NCBI GenBank assembly: GCA_052246295.1
Contig: JBQQCO010000013.1
Strand: one strand, 5' to 3'
Length of the DNA stretch: 64,000 bases
Origin: Piscibacillus sp052246295
GTDB taxonomy: Bacteria > Bacillota > Bacilli > Bacillales > Alkalibacillaceae
Part shown: in pieces, positions 1 through 11,200 of the stretch
How the letters are laid out: every line of letters starts with the position of its first letter
Position numbering within the stretch: the stretch's first letter is position 1
The notes under the pieces: model-generated
What the model was told of the DNA's origin: nothing
Database searches by the model: none
Seen by the model: the letters and a program-made list of their open reading frames with translations, nothing else
Translations under genes and position numbers: made by a program

Positions 1-1
1 A

Positions 2-856
2 ATTATTGAGGAATCTTTTGAAAGCTTACATGATGGTGTGCTTAAGTTTGTAAATGAAACAAACTTTAAACGATTCATTATGATTCTTAAGTCTGCTGGA
101 ATCATAAATGCCAAACTCGTTAGGTCTCAACATGCATTGAACTTTGCTTACAGTTTGTACCTACTGTTAAGAGAAAAAGGAGTAAATGATTCTGTAATAA
201 ATCATGTTGTACGTAAATGGTTGGTTGCATCAATCTTAACAGGACGTTATTCAGGAGGTTCTCCAGAATCTGAATTCGATTTTGATATTAAGCGATTTAA
301 TTCTTATGAAGATCCAGTTGAGTATCTAAAACAGATGGAAGATGGGGAACTATCTGATGCATTCTGGAACAATATCTTGCCAACAAATCTCGAGACACCA
401 GTTGCAAGTAGTCCATATTTTAACTTGTTCGTGATGGCACAGATTTATGATAAGGACTATGCTTTTCTATCAAAATCAATTACGGTGCAGCAGTTAATAG
501 AAGAACGCGGAGATGTTCACCATGTATTCCCTAAAAAATACTTGCAAAGCAATGGCTTTAATAATAGAAGGCATTACAACCAAATCGCGAACTATGCATT
601 CACAGAGCAAGCCGTGAATTTAGCAATTAAAGCACAAGCACCTAAGGATTATATGGCAAAAGTAAAAGAGCAAATTAATAACGGTGAAAGAAACATCGGA
701 GAAATTGACAATTATGAAGATCTTATTGAGAATTTAAAAATGAACTGTATTCCAGATTCAATTTATAATATGGAGTACAGTGACTATAATGATTTCCTAC
801 TAGAACGTAGAAAAATGATGGGCCAAAAGATTAGAGATTTTTATAATAAACTTTAA
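2..856 (+). CDS. GmrSD-type restriction nuclease, C-terminal part (DUF1524/HNH), cut by window edge
   Basis: The frame is open from base 2, so this is the C-terminal ~284 residues of a longer protein that begins outside the window. A His-His-x-Phe-Pro-Lys-Lys-Tyr-Leu block (bases ~516-543), followed by Asn-containing helices, resembles the beta-beta-alpha-metal HNH nuclease of DUF1524. That domain normally follows an N-terminal DUF262 NTPase/ParB-like domain in GmrSD-type modification-dependent restriction enzymes, but the DUF262 part is not visible here. The GTG at 38 is internal and not a convincing start. It converges on the broken helicase gene at 915, and a hairpin lies between them. Its position beside a type I restriction operon fits a defence island. 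Confidence 0.75.
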   Translation: MIEESFESLHDGVLKFVNETNFKRFIMILKSAGIINAKLVRSQHALNFAYSLYLLLREKGVNDSVINHVVRKWLVASILTGRYSGGSPESEFDFDIKRFNSYEDPVEYLKQMEDGELSDAFWNNILPTNLETPVASSPYFNLFVMAQIYDKDYAFLSKSITVQQLIEERGDVHHVFPKKYLQSNGFNNRRHYNQIANYAFTEQAVNLAIKAQAPKDYMAKVKEQINNGERNIGEIDNYEDLIENLKMNCIPDSIYNMEYSDYNDFLLERRKMMGQKIRDFYNKL

Positions 857-880
857 TACTAGGCTATCATATTAATAACA

Positions 881-907
881 GCACAACATAATTTCAGTAT
901 GTTGTGT
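881..907. terminator. Hairpin terminator between convergent genes
   Basis: CACAACATA at 882-890 pairs with TATGTTGTG at 898-906 around a 7-base loop. A T-rich run follows on the plus strand. It lies between the stops of the nuclease gene (856) and the minus-strand helicase gene (915), so it could serve both. Confidence 0.6.
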
Positions 908-914
908 TGCATTT

Positions 915-3900
915 TTATTGCGAAGCAGTAACTTTAGGTTTACTTAACATCTTAATAGTCTGATCAATCCGTTCAATCTCACTATTAGGATCATTCCACC
1001 AATTTCTGCTCCAAATTCTTTCGATTGTCCAGCCTTTAGATTCTAAATAACGTTGACGATAGATGTCCCGTTCTCTAGCGGATGGGGCACTGTGATACAT
1101 GGCACCATCGCACTCAATTCCTAACACGTACTTACTTGGATCATTAGGATCGATCACAGCCAAGTCAATTCTATAGCCTGACATGCCGACTTGAGTATCT
1201 ACTTCATATCCAATCTGTCTTAATCGATCATAGACTTGTTCTTCAAATGGTGAATCAAAGTGTAAATCGGATTTTTGGATGGTTGTATTCACATCACTGT
1301 TGATTTCGGCAATGACACCTTCAATTTTTCTTTGTTTAGCTCCGAAACTTCATAAGCATATTTTAAATAATGCTTTAATAGCTTCGGTCCTACGTTTTTA
1401 GTGTTGGTCACATTGAGTTCATGTGGTTCAATGCTTGAGACAACATGAATTTCTTCTTTAGCACGTGTAACAGCAACATTAAGTCTGTTCTCGCCGCCTT
1501 GTTGGCCAAGCGTACCAAATCGATTGTACACTTTCCCTTCATCATTTTTGGCATAAGCAATTGAGAAGATAATAATATCTCGTTCGTCACCTTGTACGTT
1601 TTCAATGTTTTTCACAAAGATTCTCTCATCTAAGTCACGGCTCATAACTTCTTCATAAACAGCACTAAACTCTGGATCTTCTTCAGCATATTTGTCAATC
1701 ATATCTTCTATAGCTACTTGTTGTTTAGCGTTAAAAGTAATGATTCCGACTGTTTTATCATGATCTTTGATTAAGAGAGCTTTTAATAACTTGACGACAT
1801 CTTAGGCTTCAACAATGTTATGCTGGTTAATCCAACGTCCGTTAGAACCATGCCACTGAATAGCCGGAGGATTCTGCATATGATTCACATTCGGTGCGAT
1901 TTGCATCGAGCCATTGTAAAAAGCATGATTAGAGAAGTTGATTAACTCCTCTGATTTCGAACGATAGTGCCATTCCAACATTTGATTTGGAAGAATTCGT
2001 TTAGCTAAGTTTAATAAACTCTCCGACTCTTCAAATTCGTCTAGTTCATCATCTTCATCGACCTCTACAGAACTTTTGAATAAAGAAGATGGAGGTAATT
2101 GTTGTTCATCTCCAGCGACCACGATCTTATCTCCTCTATAAATAGCTGGAATACCATTTTCTACGGTACACTGCGAGGCTTCATCAAAGACGACTAAATC
2201 AAACAATTTTTCTTCTAAAGGGAAGATAGCTGACGCTACTTCTGGTGACACAAGCCATACTGGCATAATGTCTAATAACCCGTTTAAAGAGAATTCATTT
2301 ACAAATCGTCTAACTTTCCAAATCATGCGTTTTTTGTTGGTCTGATGGTTCATATCTTTAACGGCTTTTCTGTTTTCTTCCTTTACATCGTCAACTTTTT
2401 GATGTAACTCATTCTGTAATAATTTTATAGTTAAATCCTGCTTTTCTTTTAGTAAGCTTTCTAATTTAGACTGCAGTTGTTTGAATGAGCCGGTTCCGAT
2501 TTTAGCGATCTCAGGATGATTAGCCTCAATCTGGTCAATCCAATGAATGTAGATGGACTGTCTTGCGATATCGACCCAGTCATCTCTTAAATTGTTACCC
2601 GAGTTAGGCTTCGACTCAATTAATGAATTTATAATAAATTGAACATGTGAATCTCTTGATTCATAGAAGCGATCCATTTCTCTTAATTTGTCAAAGTACT
2701 CTTTAATGTAGTCTAATTTCTTTTCAAAATCCTTAAGAGGAATATCTCCTTTAGAAATTCGTTTGGAAAATTGGTCGATCGATTCATCTTTAAAATAGGT
2801 CTTTAGCTTATTTAGTTCAGTAAGTAGTTCATTACTTTGTTGTGATAGCTCATATAAAAAGGCAAGACTCTCTCTTAATTTTGGCCATTCTTTAGAGGAG
2901 AGGCCTTTAAATTTATCACCGTCTAGTAAATCTTCAATTATTGTTTTACCTGTAAAACTGGTCCATAACCATAGTCTTAACTTCTGAAGTGTTTTCTCCT
3001 CATTAGTGTTCAAATCGTCATATACTTTCTCAAGCTTCGAATCGATTCCTAAACTGTAGGCTGGAGTTATATCTTCATCATTGAAATGCTCTAAGTACTC
3101 GACAATTTTACTTGAATCATCCGTTAGCTTCTGTAAAATCTCAACTAATTTCATCCGATCAGCAATTTCTGTATTATTAAAAGGTTTTCGGTCATTAACA
3201 GGGTTATTCACACCATCAAACGACTCAAAATAATCGGCATAGGTCCCGACATCGTTTAATATATCGTCTAAATTATTTTTATTAATGCCAGGTAATACTT
3301 CTCTTAAATCAATAACCGTTTCTTGATCTTTATATGGCTTACTTAATCCATATAAATCATAGGCCCTAAACCCGTGTCCTTGTGGTGTGAAAAGAGCCTT
3401 AGTTACTTGATTCATTTCTTCTTCAGTTTTAATGATTTGTTCGGATATATTTTTGTGCTCTTGTTTCACATCTTCAAGTGTCTGGCTGCGGTTCAATATG
3501 TTACTAATCTTGTTATATAGCTTTTTACGGTCATTCTTTTCATCATGTAATAAAGCGACATTGGAAGACAAGTTTAAAGCATCAAGTCTTTGGTAAACGA
3601 CATCCAAAGCAGCACGTTTTTGCGTCACCAACATGACCTTTTGACCTTTCGCCATAGCATTTGCAATCATATTCACAATGACTTGTGATTTGCCCGTACC
3701 AGGTGGACCGTGAACAACCATGCCTTTTTCGACTTCGAGTAGGTCAATGATTTTCTCTTGAGATGCATCTGTATCTAAAACTAGAGATTTGGACGTTTCA
3801 TGTTCGACTTGTTCCTTAAAGTTCTTATCACTAGGTAAGCTGTCAGTTGAATCATCATTCTTTACAACCTCTACATTTAGAAAATCATCCACGATTCCTA

Positions 3901-4663
3901 AATCTTCATCTTCTTCAAGTAATTCGATAAAGTCATCATAATCTTTTAAAATGGCAGAATCACCTTGAGCAAAATGCCCAATTACAGCCTGATTATTCAG
4001 CCTGAAACTATTGCGACTAAAGGTTGGGATTTCTTCTTTTCGATAATCATCTATAGGTTGTAATTGTTCAGTTTCATTTACTGAAAGGTTAAGGTTAAAT
4101 TTCTTTAGCCACTCTGACCATGAACTCAAATCCCCGCTTTTAGCTAGCTCTTCAGCCTCATCATAGAATTGTTCAGGAAAATACATTTCATTTAATTTTT
4201 GAAGAGCTAAGAATAGAGTTCTGTTAATCTGCGGTGGTTGGTCAGTTATTGGATCGACTTTCCACTCAATGTTTCCCTTCTTAAAACGATTAAGTTTATA
4301 AGGGTGTAAAAATAATGGTGCTCTTATATATGTACCATCAGCCATACTACCTTCAATAAATGGATATCCCAAATATAGATCGTAAAGCCCTGTCTCTTCT
4401 TCAATAGAATTAATGTTTCTGTACAACGTTGTTAACTTCTTAGATAAGTTAAGTGTTTCTTCTTTACTGTGGTTTACTTTGACAATCGTTTTTGAGTAAT
4501 TCTGAAGCAATTGAGTCAGAACTTCATCTGGTGTAAGTCCAATTTTGTTCAGCTCATATAAGTCAAACGTCCATTTGTTGTACTTTTTTAATAGTCTAAT
4601 GGATCGATTACTTTTACTGATATTGTTTAATTTATCTCGTAATGAAACTAATTTTTCCTTCAT
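915..4663 (-). pseudogene. DNA2/UPF1-like helicase with DUF4011 and C-terminal REase-like domain, disrupted
   Basis: Three open segments add up to one ~1,250-residue superfamily 1 helicase. The first (4663-1802) has Walker A Gly-Pro-Pro-Gly-Thr-Gly-Lys-Ser near residue 320 and Walker B Asp-Glu-Ala-Ser near 825, with the Gly-Asp-Glu-Gln-Gln-Leu-Pro-Pro motif after it. The second (1702 region) is the AAA_12 C-terminal part (VAVTRAKEE motif). The third (to 915) is a Vsr/DUF559-like (MTES_1575-type) endonuclease fold. Segments one and two share a reading frame and are split only by a TAA at 1804-1802. The shift between segments two and three is repaired by adding one base to the T5 run at 1325-1329. 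The likely start is ATG at 4663 behind AAAGGTGG; an in-frame GTG lies 9 bases upstream. Family members are linked to phage defence. It is probably inactive unless the lesions are sequencing errors. Confidence 0.85.
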
Positions 4664-4844
4664 ATGTACCACCTTTAAATCCTCGAGTTCAGTTATCCAT
4701 TATTATACATGAATGTGTTCTCCATAAAAATACATATGGTGACTGATGTTCACATCAATTAAAATCAACTTATTAAAAGAGCTAGAGCGATGTACCGAAA
4801 TGTTTTTGAAAAGATTCTGTAAAACTCTTTACAGTAAATTCTAA

Positions 4845-4880
4845 TTGTTATATTCTTGTTATAACATCGATTTTGTTATA
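4845..4880. promoter_or_regulatory. Triple TTGTTATA motif upstream of the restriction operon
   Basis: TTGTTATA occurs at 4845-4852, 4856-4863 and 4873-4880. The last two, read with flanking bases, form an inverted repeat TTATAAC-N9-GTTATAA (4858-4880). The cluster sits about 30-65 bases before the first gene of the type I operon and overlaps likely -10 sequences, so it may be an operator. No binding protein is encoded next to it. Confidence 0.35.
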
Positions 4881-4910
4881 AATTAATTATGACAGAAAAG
4901 GAGGTGTGAA

Positions 4911-5501
4911 ATGAAGCTTGGAGAAATTGCTCAAATCAAAACTGGATTAGTGTTATCAAGAAAAAAGGCAAAGATGGACTTTGATGTAAGAGCGAAATAT
5001 GAATTGATATCATTAGGTAATTTAGATGAAGAGGGTTTATTTAATACCAAACCTTTTGAATTATTTGAAAGTAATACAGTGCTGGATGATCGTTATTTTA
5101 CTAAATTAAAAGATATTATTTTTAGGTTCACGTATCCATACACTGCGGTGCATATAAGTAAAAGTAATGTAGGCTTACTGATTCCATCGTCTTTTGGAGT
5201 CATTCAAGTCCACCATCCAAATTTTCTATCTGAGTATGTCGCGTGGTATTTGAACTCTAAATTTATTAAACATGAATTAGAAAAAGCTCAAAGTGGATCT
5301 ATGATTGCAAGTACGAATAAAAATATACTACAAAACCTAGAAATTAAAGAGATTCCACTAGAAAAGCAACAAAAGATTACGGATTTACTTCAATTGTATC
5401 AAAAAGAAAAGTTATTACATGAACAATTAGTAAAAGAAAAAGGTAAATTGGTTCAAGCTGTAACCACACAGTTGTTAATAAATGAGGAGGAACAAAAATG
5501 A
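4911..5501 (+). CDS. Half-size type I specificity-subunit-like protein (single target recognition domain)
   Basis: A 196-residue protein with one HsdS-type target recognition domain (roughly residues 1-145) followed by one conserved helical stretch (EKQQKITDLL..., residues ~148-190) like the spacer and C-terminal helices of HsdS. A normal HsdS has two such halves, and a full-length one lies downstream of hsdM. Start ATG at 4911 has a perfect AAGGAGGTG site. Its stop overlaps the hsdM start (ATGA), so the two are probably translationally coupled. It could dimerise to give a second specificity, or act with the methyltransferase as an alternative or regulatory S subunit. The family is clear, the exact role is not. 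Confidence 0.75.
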   Translation: MKLGEIAQIKTGLVLSRKKAKMDFDVRAKYELISLGNLDEEGLFNTKPFELFESNTVLDDRYFTKLKDIIFRFTYPYTAVHISKSNVGLLIPSSFGVIQVHHPNFLSEYVAWYLNSKFIKHELEKAQSGSMIASTNKNILQNLEIKEIPLEKQQKITDLLQLYQKEKLLHEQLVKEKGKLVQAVTTQLLINEEEQK

Positions 5502-7027
5502 GTGAACAAGTGACAAGAGAGCAAATTAATTCCGTTTTATGGCAGGCGGCCGATACATTTCGAGGGAAAATTGATTCCAGCATCTACAAGGACTACATAT
5601 TGACAATGTTGTTCTTAAAGTACATCAGTGATGCTTATAAGGAGCATTTAGAAGAATATACAAAGAAATATGATGGAGATGAACGACGTATACAACGTGC
5701 TTTATCTCGTGAGCGTTTTGTATTAGAAGATGATGCAACGTTTGACTACCTATACAGTAAACGTAACGACCCTGAAATCGGAGAAATCATTAATAAAGCG
5801 TTAGAGAAACTTGAGAATGAAAACACAGGAAAACTTCGTGGTGTATTCCGTAACATCGACTTTAACTCGGAGTCGGTATTGGGAAAAGCGAAAGAGCGTA
5901 ACTCGATGCTTCGTTCAGTACTGGAAGATTTCAACAAGCTTACATTAAAACCTTCTGTGGTTGGAAGAGAAGATGTCATTGGAGATTCGTATCAATATAT
6001 GATTGAACGCTTTGCTTCAGATGCAGGAAAGAAGGGTGGAGAGTTCTTCACGCCATCTATGGTGTCAGAACTATTAGCAAGACTGGTTCAACCAGAAGAA
6101 AACGATCGGATATATGACCCAACTTGTGGTTCTGGTTCACTTCTTATTAAAGTGGCGAATCAAGTGCCGAGTAAAAAAGTACAAATATACGGTCAAGAAC
6201 GTAATGGTCAAACACATGCCCTGGCTATTATGAATATGTATCTACACGGTATTGATGATGCAAGGTTAGAGTGGGGCGATACGTTATCAAATCCACTACA
6301 CTTAGAAGATGATAAACTCATGAAATTTCAACGTATTGTTGCTAACCCACCATTCTCATTAGACAAATGGGCAATGGGTTTTGCAGGTGAAACGAATACG
6401 GATAAGAAATTCAAAATGGATGCTTCCTTAGACCCTTACCGCCGATTTGACTGGGGTGTTCCACCAAGTTCCAAAGGGGATTATGCTTTTGTTCAACATA
6501 TGCTTTACTCGTTAGCTGAAGGTGGAAAGATGGCAACGATTTTACCGCATGGTGTGTTATTCCGAGGAGCAAGTGAAGGGAAAATTCGTAAACAAATTCT
6601 TGACATGAATCTATTAGATGCAGTCATAGGTCTACCTGAAGGACTATTCTTTGGAACAGGAATCCCAGCATGTATCATGGTTTTCCAAAAGAATCGCACA
6701 CGTGAAGATGTGTTATTCATTGATGCGTCGGGTGAAGGAAACTATGAAAAAGGGAAAAATCAGAATAAACTTCGTGAGCAAGACATTCAAAAGATAGTAG
6801 AGACATACGAAAACTATGAAACAATTGACAAATATTCCTATGTCGCATCAATCGATGAGATTAAAGAAAATGATTATAACTTAAACATTCCAAGGTATGT
6901 TGATACGTTTGAGGAAGAAGAGCCAGTTGATATGGAAGCAGTGAAACAAAATATTACGAATATCAAATCAGAACTTCAAGAAGTCGAACAGCAGATGGAA
7001 GTGTATTTGAAAGAGTTGGGATTGTAG
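5498..7027 (+). CDS. hsdM: Type I restriction-modification DNA methyltransferase subunit HsdM
   Basis: A 509-residue N6-adenine methyltransferase that methylates the target site with HsdS and is required for restriction with HsdR. The N-terminal helical HsdM domain (residues ~5-150) precedes the catalytic domain. AdoMet motif I, Asp-Pro-Thr-Cys-Gly-Ser-Gly-Ser, is near residue 208, and catalytic motif IV, Asn-Pro-Pro-Phe, is near 281. A C-terminal coiled-coil-like tail (470-509) is typical of S-subunit contacts. It overlaps the upstream half-HsdS by 4 bases and has an AGGAGG-type site inside that gene. The full hsdS follows after 8 bases. Length and motifs are intact. Confidence 0.95.
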   Translation: MSEQVTREQINSVLWQAADTFRGKIDSSIYKDYILTMLFLKYISDAYKEHLEEYTKKYDGDERRIQRALSRERFVLEDDATFDYLYSKRNDPEIGEIINKALEKLENENTGKLRGVFRNIDFNSESVLGKAKERNSMLRSVLEDFNKLTLKPSVVGREDVIGDSYQYMIERFASDAGKKGGEFFTPSMVSELLARLVQPEENDRIYDPTCGSGSLLIKVANQVPSKKVQIYGQERNGQTHALAIMNMYLHGIDDARLEWGDTLSNPLHLEDDKLMKFQRIVANPPFSLDKWAMGFAGETNTDKKFKMDASLDPYRRFDWGVPPSSKGDYAFVQHMLYSLAEGGKMATILPHGVLFRGASEGKIRKQILDMNLLDAVIGLPEGLFFGTGIPACIMVFQKNRTREDVLFIDASGEGNYEKGKNQNKLREQDIQKIVETYENYETIDKYSYVASIDEIKENDYNLNIPRYVDTFEEEEPVDMEAVKQNITNIKSELQEVEQQMEVYLKELGL

Positions 7028-7035
7028 GTGATTAA

Positions 7036-8175
7036 ATGAAGTCGAATGAACTTATTAATACCAGAATTGGAATTTTGCCTAAAGAATGGGAAATTCAAAA
7101 ACTTGAAGATGTTGCAGTAGTAACGATGGGTCAATCACCAAAGTCTGAGAATTACAATTCAGAAAATAAAGGTTTGCCTCTAATTCAGGGAAATGCAGAT
7201 ATTGAAAAAAGAAAAACCAAACCAAAAGTATGGACAACACAAATCACAAAAAAGTGTGATATTGGAAATATAATAATGACGGTTCGAGCCCCCGTAGGAA
7301 AAATAGCAAAATCCATGCATCAAGCCTGTATAGGTAGAGGAGTTTGCTCAATAGCACCTAAGCAATCTAACGAATATATCTACTATGTTTTATTAACGTA
7401 TGAGGATAAGTGGAAAAGATATTCTCAGGGTAGTACGTTTGAGTCGATTAATAGCTCCGACATAAAAACCCTTGATATTCCTATGCCAAAACCCGAAGAG
7501 CAACAAAAAATCGCGGACATTCTCTCCGCCTGGGACAAAGCAATCGAATTGAAAGAAAAATTAATTGAACAGAAAAAAGAGCAGAAAAAAGGGTTAATGC
7601 AGAGGTTGTTGACGGGTGAAGTGAGGTTGCCAGGGGTTGATGGTGAGTGGAAGAGAGTTCCGTTTGAAGAGGTGTTTAATAAGGTAAGTGTTAAGAAATA
7701 CCAAATTAAGACAAAGGATTATTTAGAGAACGGTGAATATCCTGTTGTTGATCAAGGGAAAACAAAGATTGTTGCTTATTCTAATCAGTCTGACAAAATA
7801 TATAAAATTCCAAAAGACGGTGTAATTATATTTGGGGATCATACGAGAGAAATAAAATATATTGACTTTGATTTTATTGTTGGTGCAGATGGTACACAAG
7901 TATTTGAAGTGAAAGAAAAATTTGATACAAAGTTTTATTATTATCATTTATTGATACAAAAAATACCGAATACTGGTTATAACAGGCACTTTAAGTTCGT
8001 AAAAGAAATGTGGTTTAAATTACCATCTATAGAAGAACAAAAAGCTATCTCAAATATTCTTTACACTTTAGATGTAGAAATAGAAAAAAACCAAGAATAT
8101 GTACAGAAATTAAAACAACAAAAAAAAGGTCTTATGCAGTTACTTTTAACAGGAAAGGTTCGGGTGAAGGTATAA
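7036..8175 (+). CDS. hsdS: Type I restriction-modification specificity subunit HsdS
   Basis: A 379-residue protein with two target recognition domains (about 15-150 and 205-335). Each is followed by a conserved helical region: EEQQKIADILSAWD near 155-195 and EEQKAISNILYTLD near 335-375. Both helices end in a KKGLMQ-x-LLTG motif, the usual internal repeat of HsdS that spaces the two half-sites. It determines the bipartite DNA target of HsdM and HsdR. It follows hsdM directly in the same operon. The internal repeats are diverged at DNA level, so recent domain shuffling is not evident. Confidence 0.92.
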   Translation: MKSNELINTRIGILPKEWEIQKLEDVAVVTMGQSPKSENYNSENKGLPLIQGNADIEKRKTKPKVWTTQITKKCDIGNIIMTVRAPVGKIAKSMHQACIGRGVCSIAPKQSNEYIYYVLLTYEDKWKRYSQGSTFESINSSDIKTLDIPMPKPEEQQKIADILSAWDKAIELKEKLIEQKKEQKKGLMQRLLTGEVRLPGVDGEWKRVPFEEVFNKVSVKKYQIKTKDYLENGEYPVVDQGKTKIVAYSNQSDKIYKIPKDGVIIFGDHTREIKYIDFDFIVGADGTQVFEVKEKFDTKFYYYHLLIQKIPNTGYNRHFKFVKEMWFKLPSIEEQKAISNILYTLDVEIEKNQEYVQKLKQQKKGLMQLLLTGKVRVKV

Positions 8176-8221
8176 TGCCTTCTCTCCTTTCTTCTTAATC
8201 TATTATTATGGAGGTGATTGG

Positions 8222-11200
8222 ATGCAAACGCCAAGGAGTGATGAACTTTCAACGAGTCAACAGCCTGCAATTGACATATTGACAGGTATGAATTATCAAT
8301 ACTTACCCACAGAAGAAGCTGAACGGATGCGTGGAAATCTATATAATGTGTTACTCAAAGATATTTTGAAGAAAAAACTACATGAATTAAATGATTATGA
8401 ATATAAAGGTGAAACGTATCCGTTTAGTGATGGCAATATCGAACAGGCGATTCGTGATTTAGATGAGTCCTTAACGGATGGCTTAGTGAAGACAAATGAA
8501 AAAATCTATGAGTCTATGATGTTAGGAAGAAGCTATACGGAGAATCTACCTGATGGATCGAAGAAATCATTTTCTCTTCAGTTCATTGATTGGGAGCACT
8601 TTGAAAATAATGACTTTCATGTGGTGGAAGAGTTCACCGTTGAACGTCAAGATGGAAGAGGAACCGTTCGACCAGATATCGTGCTATTTGTCAATGGGAT
8701 TCCGTTTGCGGTGATTGAATGTAAGAAAGCATCCGTCTCGATGGCTCAAGGGGTTAGCCAAATGATTCGTAATCAAGGCAAAGACTATGCTCCACAGCTT
8801 TTTAAGTTTGTTCAAATCGTGATGGCAACGAACAAAAACGAAACGCAATACGCCACTTGTAATACGCCACAAAAGTTCTGGTCAGTTTGGAAAGAAGAAC
8901 ATACAGAATGGTTAGGAACACAACTTAGTGGACTTGTCAAAGAACGTATGGTTACTACTCAGGATAAAAATCTAGTGTCATTATTTCATCCAGAACGACT
9001 ATTAGATATAACAAGGTATTTTATAATCTTTGATAAGGATGTCAAAAAAGTTGCCCGTTATCAACAGTATTTTGCGATTAAGGAAATTATTAAGACGGTT
9101 GAACAACGTGATGACCAAGGAAAACGCCAATCAGGAGTTATTTGGCATACCCAAGGGTCTGGAAAATCGTTAACAATGGTGATGTTAGCGAAATACATTT
9201 TATCAGAACTTTGGGAGTATAACCCTAAAGTAGTAGTAGTGACAGACCGTGTGGAATTAGATAAGCAAATTCATAAGACGTTTAATCATTCTCGGCTGAA
9301 AGCTAGTCAAGCCACATCTGGTAAACATTTAGTTAATTTGATTAATGATAATAATGCGGATGTCATCACAACACTTGTTCATAAGTTTGATACGGCTGCT
9401 AAAAATCAAGAACCAATCGAGTCAAAAGATATTTTTGTATTAGTTGATGAGTCTCACAGAACGCAGTACGGTGAGTTAAACATTAAGATGAAAAAGGTGT
9501 TTCCGAATGCATCTTATCTTGGATTTACTGGAACACCACTTATGAAAAAAGAGAAAAACACCATGATTAAATTCGGTAAGTTAATTCACCAATACACGAT
9601 TGCGGATGGGGTAGAGGATAAAGCAATATTACCACTTCTATACGAAGGTCGTATGGTAGAACAGACGGTCAATCAAAAAGCTATTGATAATCGCTTGGAG
9701 ATGATCACACGTCACCTTGATCAAGAACAAAAAGATCAAGTCATGAAGAAGTGGAGTACGTTTGAACGTATAGCATCTTCAGATCAGCGCATTAATACAA
9801 TTGCTTTTGATATTAATGAGCATTTCATGAACAACTATAAAACACAAGGTTCAAACTTCAAAGCGATGCTAGCAACGAATAGTAAGATTGAAGCTATTCG
9901 TTATCTAGAAGCTTTTGATGAATTGGGCGACTTAAATTGTGCAGTTGTCATTTCTCCACCTGACCAACGCGAAGGTCATGAAGCGGTGGATGTTAAGTCT
10001 AAAGATAAGATTCAACTGTTCTGGAAACGTATGATGGACCGCTATGGAGACGCTGATAGTTATGAAGATTCGATTAAAGATGAATTTGTTAACGGTGACG
10101 ATATTGACTTACTAATTGTTGTTGATAAACTCTTGACTGGTTTTGACGCTCCAAAAGCTTCTGTATTATATGTCGATAAAGTACTAAAAGAACACAATTT
10201 ACTCCAAGCCATCGCTCGTGTGAATCGTTTATATGAAGGCAAGGACTATGGTGTCATTATTGACTACAGAGGTTTACTTGAAAAATTAGATGAAGCGATG
10301 GAAATGTATTCAGGCTCAGGACTTGAAAATTTTGATCCTAAAGATTTAAAAGGTGCCCTGCATGATGTCATCTCAGTCGTCGGTAAAATCCGTCAGTATC
10401 ATTCTGATTTATGGCAAATCTTTGTTCCAGTTAAAAACAAACAGGACACTGAGGAGTATGAAGTGTTATTAGAAGAGAAAGAAAAACGAGATGACTTTTA
10501 TGACACATTAAGTCAGTTCAGTCGTCATATGGCAATAGCGCTAGAATCTGAACAGGTTTATGATGCTTTAGGTGAAGATGAGCTAAGCAGGTATAAAAAA
10601 GATTTGAAATTCTTCCAAGACTTACGTCGGAGTGTGAAACTACGTTATTCTGATACCGTTGATCATAAAGAGTATGAAGCTAAAATGCAGAAACTAATGG
10701 ATCAGTATATTTCATCAGAAGACATGATGCAGATCACGAAGCCAGTTGATATATTAGATCGTGATAAATTTGAAGAAGAAATGAATCGTTTAGGCTCTAA
10801 ACGTGCTAAAGCAGACGCTATACGAACACGCTTAACGAAAAGTATTAATGAAAAATATGATGAGAACCCTGCCTATTATGAGAAGTTTTCTGAACGAATT
10901 AAAAAGGCTTTGGAAGACTACAAAGAGAAACGAATCACAGAAGCAGAGTATTGGCAGCGCATGAATGAAATGAAGGAAGAATACCGCAAAGGCGCTTCAG
11001 AGGATCAATATCCTTCAAACATTAAAGGTAATGGCAATGCTCAAGCTTTTTATGGTGTAACAAAAGACATTTTAGAAGAAGTGAAAGAGGCCACTCCTTC
11101 TTATGAGGTTGTAGCAGATTTAGCTTTAGATATGGATAAAATCATTCAAGATGAAACTAAGGTGGATTGGCACAACAATACTGATGTCCATAAAAAAATT

